A stretch of 8,788 bases of DNA, taken from NCBI GenBank assembly GCA_900548075.1, contig URJD01000069.1:1-8788 (forward strand), in the 5' to 3' direction. Numbering within the stretch: the first letter of the stretch is position 1; each line of letters starts with the position of its first letter. Below, in pieces: positions 6,577 through 8,788 of this stretch. The stretch is from an uncultured Collinsella sp. Its GTDB lineage: Bacteria; Actinomycetota; Coriobacteriia; Coriobacteriales; Coriobacteriaceae. The notes beneath the pieces are model-generated. The model was not told where the DNA came from. It did no database searches and saw only the letters and a list, made by a program, of their open reading frames with translations. A program made the position numbers and the translations under genes.

Positions 6577-7983
6577 ATGCCTCTTGCTGATGTCTTTAGC
6601 CTGCTCGTTTTGGGTCAGGGCAAATCCGGTCTCGATGTCGCCCGCTGGGCGCTGGCACATCCCGAGCGCGTAAGCGCCGTTACCGTGTATGGCGGCGGCA
6701 CCTCTGAGCCCAATGACGCCACGCGTGCGCTCGAGGCTGCTGGTGCGTCGTTTGTCTATGGGACCGAACAGGTCGAGGGCGCCTATGACGCATGCGTGAC
6801 GTGCCCGGGCATCTCGGAGTTCTCGGGCTTCTTTAAGGCCGGGCGCGAGCATGCCGCCCAGATTATGGGTGAGCCCGAGTTTGCCTATCGCCTGTCGCCC
6901 GATAACTGGATTGCCATCACGGGCACCAACGGCAAGACGACCACCACGTCGCTGACTGATTATCTGCTTAAGGCTGCCGGCGAGGCAAGCGTTGCTGTCG
7001 GCAACATCGGCGAGCCGCCGGTCAACGAGATTGACGGCCGAGCCCACAACGAGTGGTTTGTGGCTGAGCTCTCGAGCTATCAGATTGCTACGACCACCGA
7101 GCTCCACCCTCGCGTGGCGGTGCTGCTCAACATCACTCCCGACCACTTGGGCTGGCATAAGAGCCATAAGAACTATGCGCTTGCCAAGATCAAACTGTTT
7201 GACAATATGGTCGATGACGATCTGGTGGTTGTCGACGTCGAAGACGCCGGCATTCACGAGTTCGATGAGTACATCTACACGCCGGGTCGTCGCATCTGCA
7301 AGGTCGCTTTTGACGAGCCTGAGGGCGAGGATGCCGCCTTTGTGCGCGACGGCAAGATGGTCGTGCGCCTGAAGGGCGTCGAGACTCAGCTTGTCGCCCC
7401 GTCCGAGCTCAAGATCTCGGGCCATCACAATGTTATCAATGCCCTGTGCGCTGCCACGGCTGCCCTGGCAGTCGGTGCCGATGTCGATGGTGTCTGCCGC
7501 GGTCTGGCTTCGTTCCAGCCGCTCGAGCACCGCGTGGAGCCGTGTGGCGAGATTGACGGCGTGCGCTACGTCAACGATTCCAAGGCGACCAACACCGATG
7601 CGGTCGAGAAGGCGCTGACGGCATTTCCCGATGACGACGTGATCTTGCTGCTCGGCGGCCACGATAAGGGCACGCCGCTCACGGACTTCGCGCGCGTTGT
7701 TATGGATAACGTACGCTCGGTCGTCTGCTTTGGCGATGCGCGCGAGCGCTTCACCGCCGCTATGGACGAGGCCGATGTCGATGGCGATGTGGATATCGCC
7801 CAGGCGGATGACCTGCGCGACGCCGTGGACGTCGCCCGTTCGCTGTCGAGCCGTGGCGATGTGATCTTACTTTCTCCTGCCTGCTCTTCGTTCGATGAGT
7901 TCTCGGGCTATGAGGAGCGCGGCCGCGTGTTTAAGGACTATGTGGCCCAGCTTGCCGCTGCGGCGGAATCGCAAATGGAATAG
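6577..7983 (+). CDS. murD: UDP-N-acetylmuramoyl-L-alanine--D-glutamate ligase MurD
   Basis: MurD adds D-glutamate to UDP-MurNAc-L-Ala with ATP in the cytoplasm. The 468 residues hold the N-terminal nucleotide-binding fold (VLGQGKSG, 11-18), P-loop ITGTNGKTTTT (114-124), ELSSYQI (164-170), NITPDHLGWH (185-194), the carbamoylated-lysine position K204 (ALAKIKLF), LEHRVE (316-321), NDSKATN (333-339), and the C-terminal MurD signature SPACSSFDEFSGYEERG (433-449). ELSSYQ and the SPACSSFD block distinguish it from MurC, MurE and MurF. It starts 9 bp after mraY with no strong ribosome binding site visible. Its stop codon overlaps the probable ribosome binding site of ftsW. Confidence 0.97.
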   Translation: MPLADVFSLLVLGQGKSGLDVARWALAHPERVSAVTVYGGGTSEPNDATRALEAAGASFVYGTEQVEGAYDACVTCPGISEFSGFFKAGREHAAQIMGEPEFAYRLSPDNWIAITGTNGKTTTTSLTDYLLKAAGEASVAVGNIGEPPVNEIDGRAHNEWFVAELSSYQIATTTELHPRVAVLLNITPDHLGWHKSHKNYALAKIKLFDNMVDDDLVVVDVEDAGIHEFDEYIYTPGRRICKVAFDEPEGEDAAFVRDGKMVVRLKGVETQLVAPSELKISGHHNVINALCAATAALAVGADVDGVCRGLASFQPLEHRVEPCGEIDGVRYVNDSKATNTDAVEKALTAFPDDDVILLLGGHDKGTPLTDFARVVMDNVRSVVCFGDARERFTAAMDEADVDGDVDIAQADDLRDAVDVARSLSSRGDVILLSPACSSFDEFSGYEERGRVFKDYVAQLAAAAESQME

Positions 7984-7986
7984 GGG
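7982..7986 (+). promoter_or_regulatory. Ribosome binding site that sets the ftsW start
   Basis: AGGGG overlaps the murD stop codon (7981-7983) and ends 6 nt before GTG 7993. The later in-frame ATG (8020) has only AAGG at 8015-8018, too close to be ideal. The overlap implies that ribosomes ending murD reinitiate on ftsW. Confidence 0.55.
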
Positions 7987-7992
7987 TTGCCG

Positions 7993-8788
7993 GTGAGAGA
8001 GGAGAGCCCCCGACAAGGTATGAGGAGGCCCGACTCGGACCGTGCTTCCTCGCGTCGCAGCACACCGCGTTCCGGTCGCGGCGGGCAGTCGTTTAGCGAA
8101 CGCTATATTGCCGGCGTTCCCGCCCGTATCATGCGCCCCCGTTTGATATTCATGGCCTGCCTGTTTACCTTGGTATGTTTTGGCCTGCTGATGGTGTACT
8201 CGGCGTCTTCGGTCGAGGCGCTGCACGAGAATGGCTCGGCGACGTTTTTTCTGGGTCGACAGGCTGCGTTTGCCGTGGTCGGTGTTCTGGCGCTGATTGC
8301 CATCGTGCGCGTTTTGCCGGACAGCTGGTTTGGGGAGGATGTGCTCAGGATCTTCCTTATCGGCATGATAGGGCTACTGCTTCTGGTGTTCTTGGTGGGC
8401 AGCGGCAGCCGTGGCGCCACACGCTGGCTCAACATCGCCGGTATTCAGTTCCAGCCTTCCGAGTTTTTAAAGCCATTTGCCATTGCGTATTCGGCCATCA
8501 TGCTCGACCGCTTCTTTTCGCCCGGTGGCAACATCAACGAATTCCTTCGCAAGATGGGCATCTACCTGGGCATTTCGCTCTTTTTGATCTTTATCCAGCC
8601 CGATTTCGGTACTGTCCTGATCATCCTGTTGACCCTCATGTGCATGGCGTTGTTTGCGGGTCTCGACCCCAGATTTATCATCGGCGTGCTAATCTTCGGC
8701 ATTCTCGTGATCGTGATTGCGCTTGTCGCAGAACCGTACCGTATGGTGCGTATTCAGGTTGCCTTGAACCCTTGGGCCGACGAGTATG
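7993..8788 (+). CDS. ftsW: Septal peptidoglycan glycosyltransferase FtsW (5' part, cut by window end)
   Basis: FtsW is the SEDS-family polymerase that links lipid II disaccharides into glycan strands at the septum, in complex with FtsI. The frame stays open to the window end, giving 265 residues of an expected 380-450; the missing part is downstream sequence, not a truncation that can be seen. Visible are an Arg/Ser-rich cytoplasmic tail (about 1-48), membrane helices from about 50 on, MVYSASS (67-73), GSGSRGATRWLNIAG (136-150), FQPSEFLKP (153-161), QPDFGT (202-207) and the ALNPWAD loop (257-263), all typical of FtsW/RodA/SpoVE. FtsW rather than RodA is inferred from its position after murD. 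GTG 7993 is preferred over ATG 8020 because of AGGGG 6 nt upstream. It begins 9 bp after murD in the same frame. Confidence 0.93.
   Translation, partial: MREESPRQGMRRPDSDRASSRRSTPRSGRGGQSFSERYIAGVPARIMRPRLIFMACLFTLVCFGLLMVYSASSVEALHENGSATFFLGRQAAFAVVGVLALIAIVRVLPDSWFGEDVLRIFLIGMIGLLLLVFLVGSGSRGATRWLNIAGIQFQPSEFLKPFAIAYSAIMLDRFFSPGGNINEFLRKMGIYLGISLFLIFIQPDFGTVLIILLTLMCMALFAGLDPRFIIGVLIFGILVIVIALVAEPYRMVRIQVALNPWADEY

Noticed and set aside
6388..7662. A 424-residue minus-strand frame opposite mraY and murD
   Set aside because: It spans two unrelated genes with complete catalytic motifs and shows the composition of a coding shadow.
1..8788. CRISPR arrays, tRNA or rRNA genes, insertion sequences, attachment sites, toxin or defence genes
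   Set aside because: The window is filled by eight contiguous dcw genes with short gaps; I saw no repeat array, transposase, inverted terminal repeat or structured RNA gene.

Overview
The window is an ordinary but well-preserved dcw (division and cell wall) cluster, all on the + strand: mraZ, rsmH, an ftsL-like gene, ftsI, murF, mraY, murD and the 5' two thirds of ftsW, which runs off the right edge. The DNA is GC-rich by eye, with strongly GC-ending codons. The Cys-rich RsmH tail (CTCPP...CVCG), the FtsI without PASTA repeats, the Arg/Ser/Gly-rich cytoplasmic tails on FtsI and FtsW, and the order ftsI-murF without murE suggest a high-GC Gram-positive. My best guess is a coriobacterium of the Collinsella type. 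That placement is inference from gene content and protein character; no database was searched.

Layout: 1-127 is the control region of the operon. A near-perfect sigma-A type promoter (TTGAAA, 17 bp, TATTAT) lies inside 10-bp-spaced repeats of the kind MraZ binds, next to a run of G-tracts. 128-1548 holds mraZ and rsmH. 1639-3992 holds the divisome pair FtsL-like and FtsI. 3993-4119 is a 127-bp gap where murE is normally found; it carries an imperfect 28-bp palindrome directly upstream of a TACAAT box. 4120-8788 is a tight block murF-mraY-murD-ftsW with gaps of 3 to 9 bp. There is no gene-free stretch above 300 bp.

Together the products make and polymerise lipid-linked peptidoglycan precursor at the septum. 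MurD and MurF build UDP-MurNAc-pentapeptide in the cytoplasm, MraY transfers it to undecaprenyl phosphate, FtsW polymerises it and FtsI cross-links it, with the FtsL-like protein as a bitopic divisome partner. MraZ is the cluster's own regulator and RsmH modifies 16S rRNA. MurE must be supplied from elsewhere in the genome.

I found no undescribed multi-gene system. The points worth a second look are regulatory: the mraZ promoter architecture (MraZ boxes, G-quadruplex motif, repeated dyads), the missing murE, and the palindrome and mini-ORF in front of murF.
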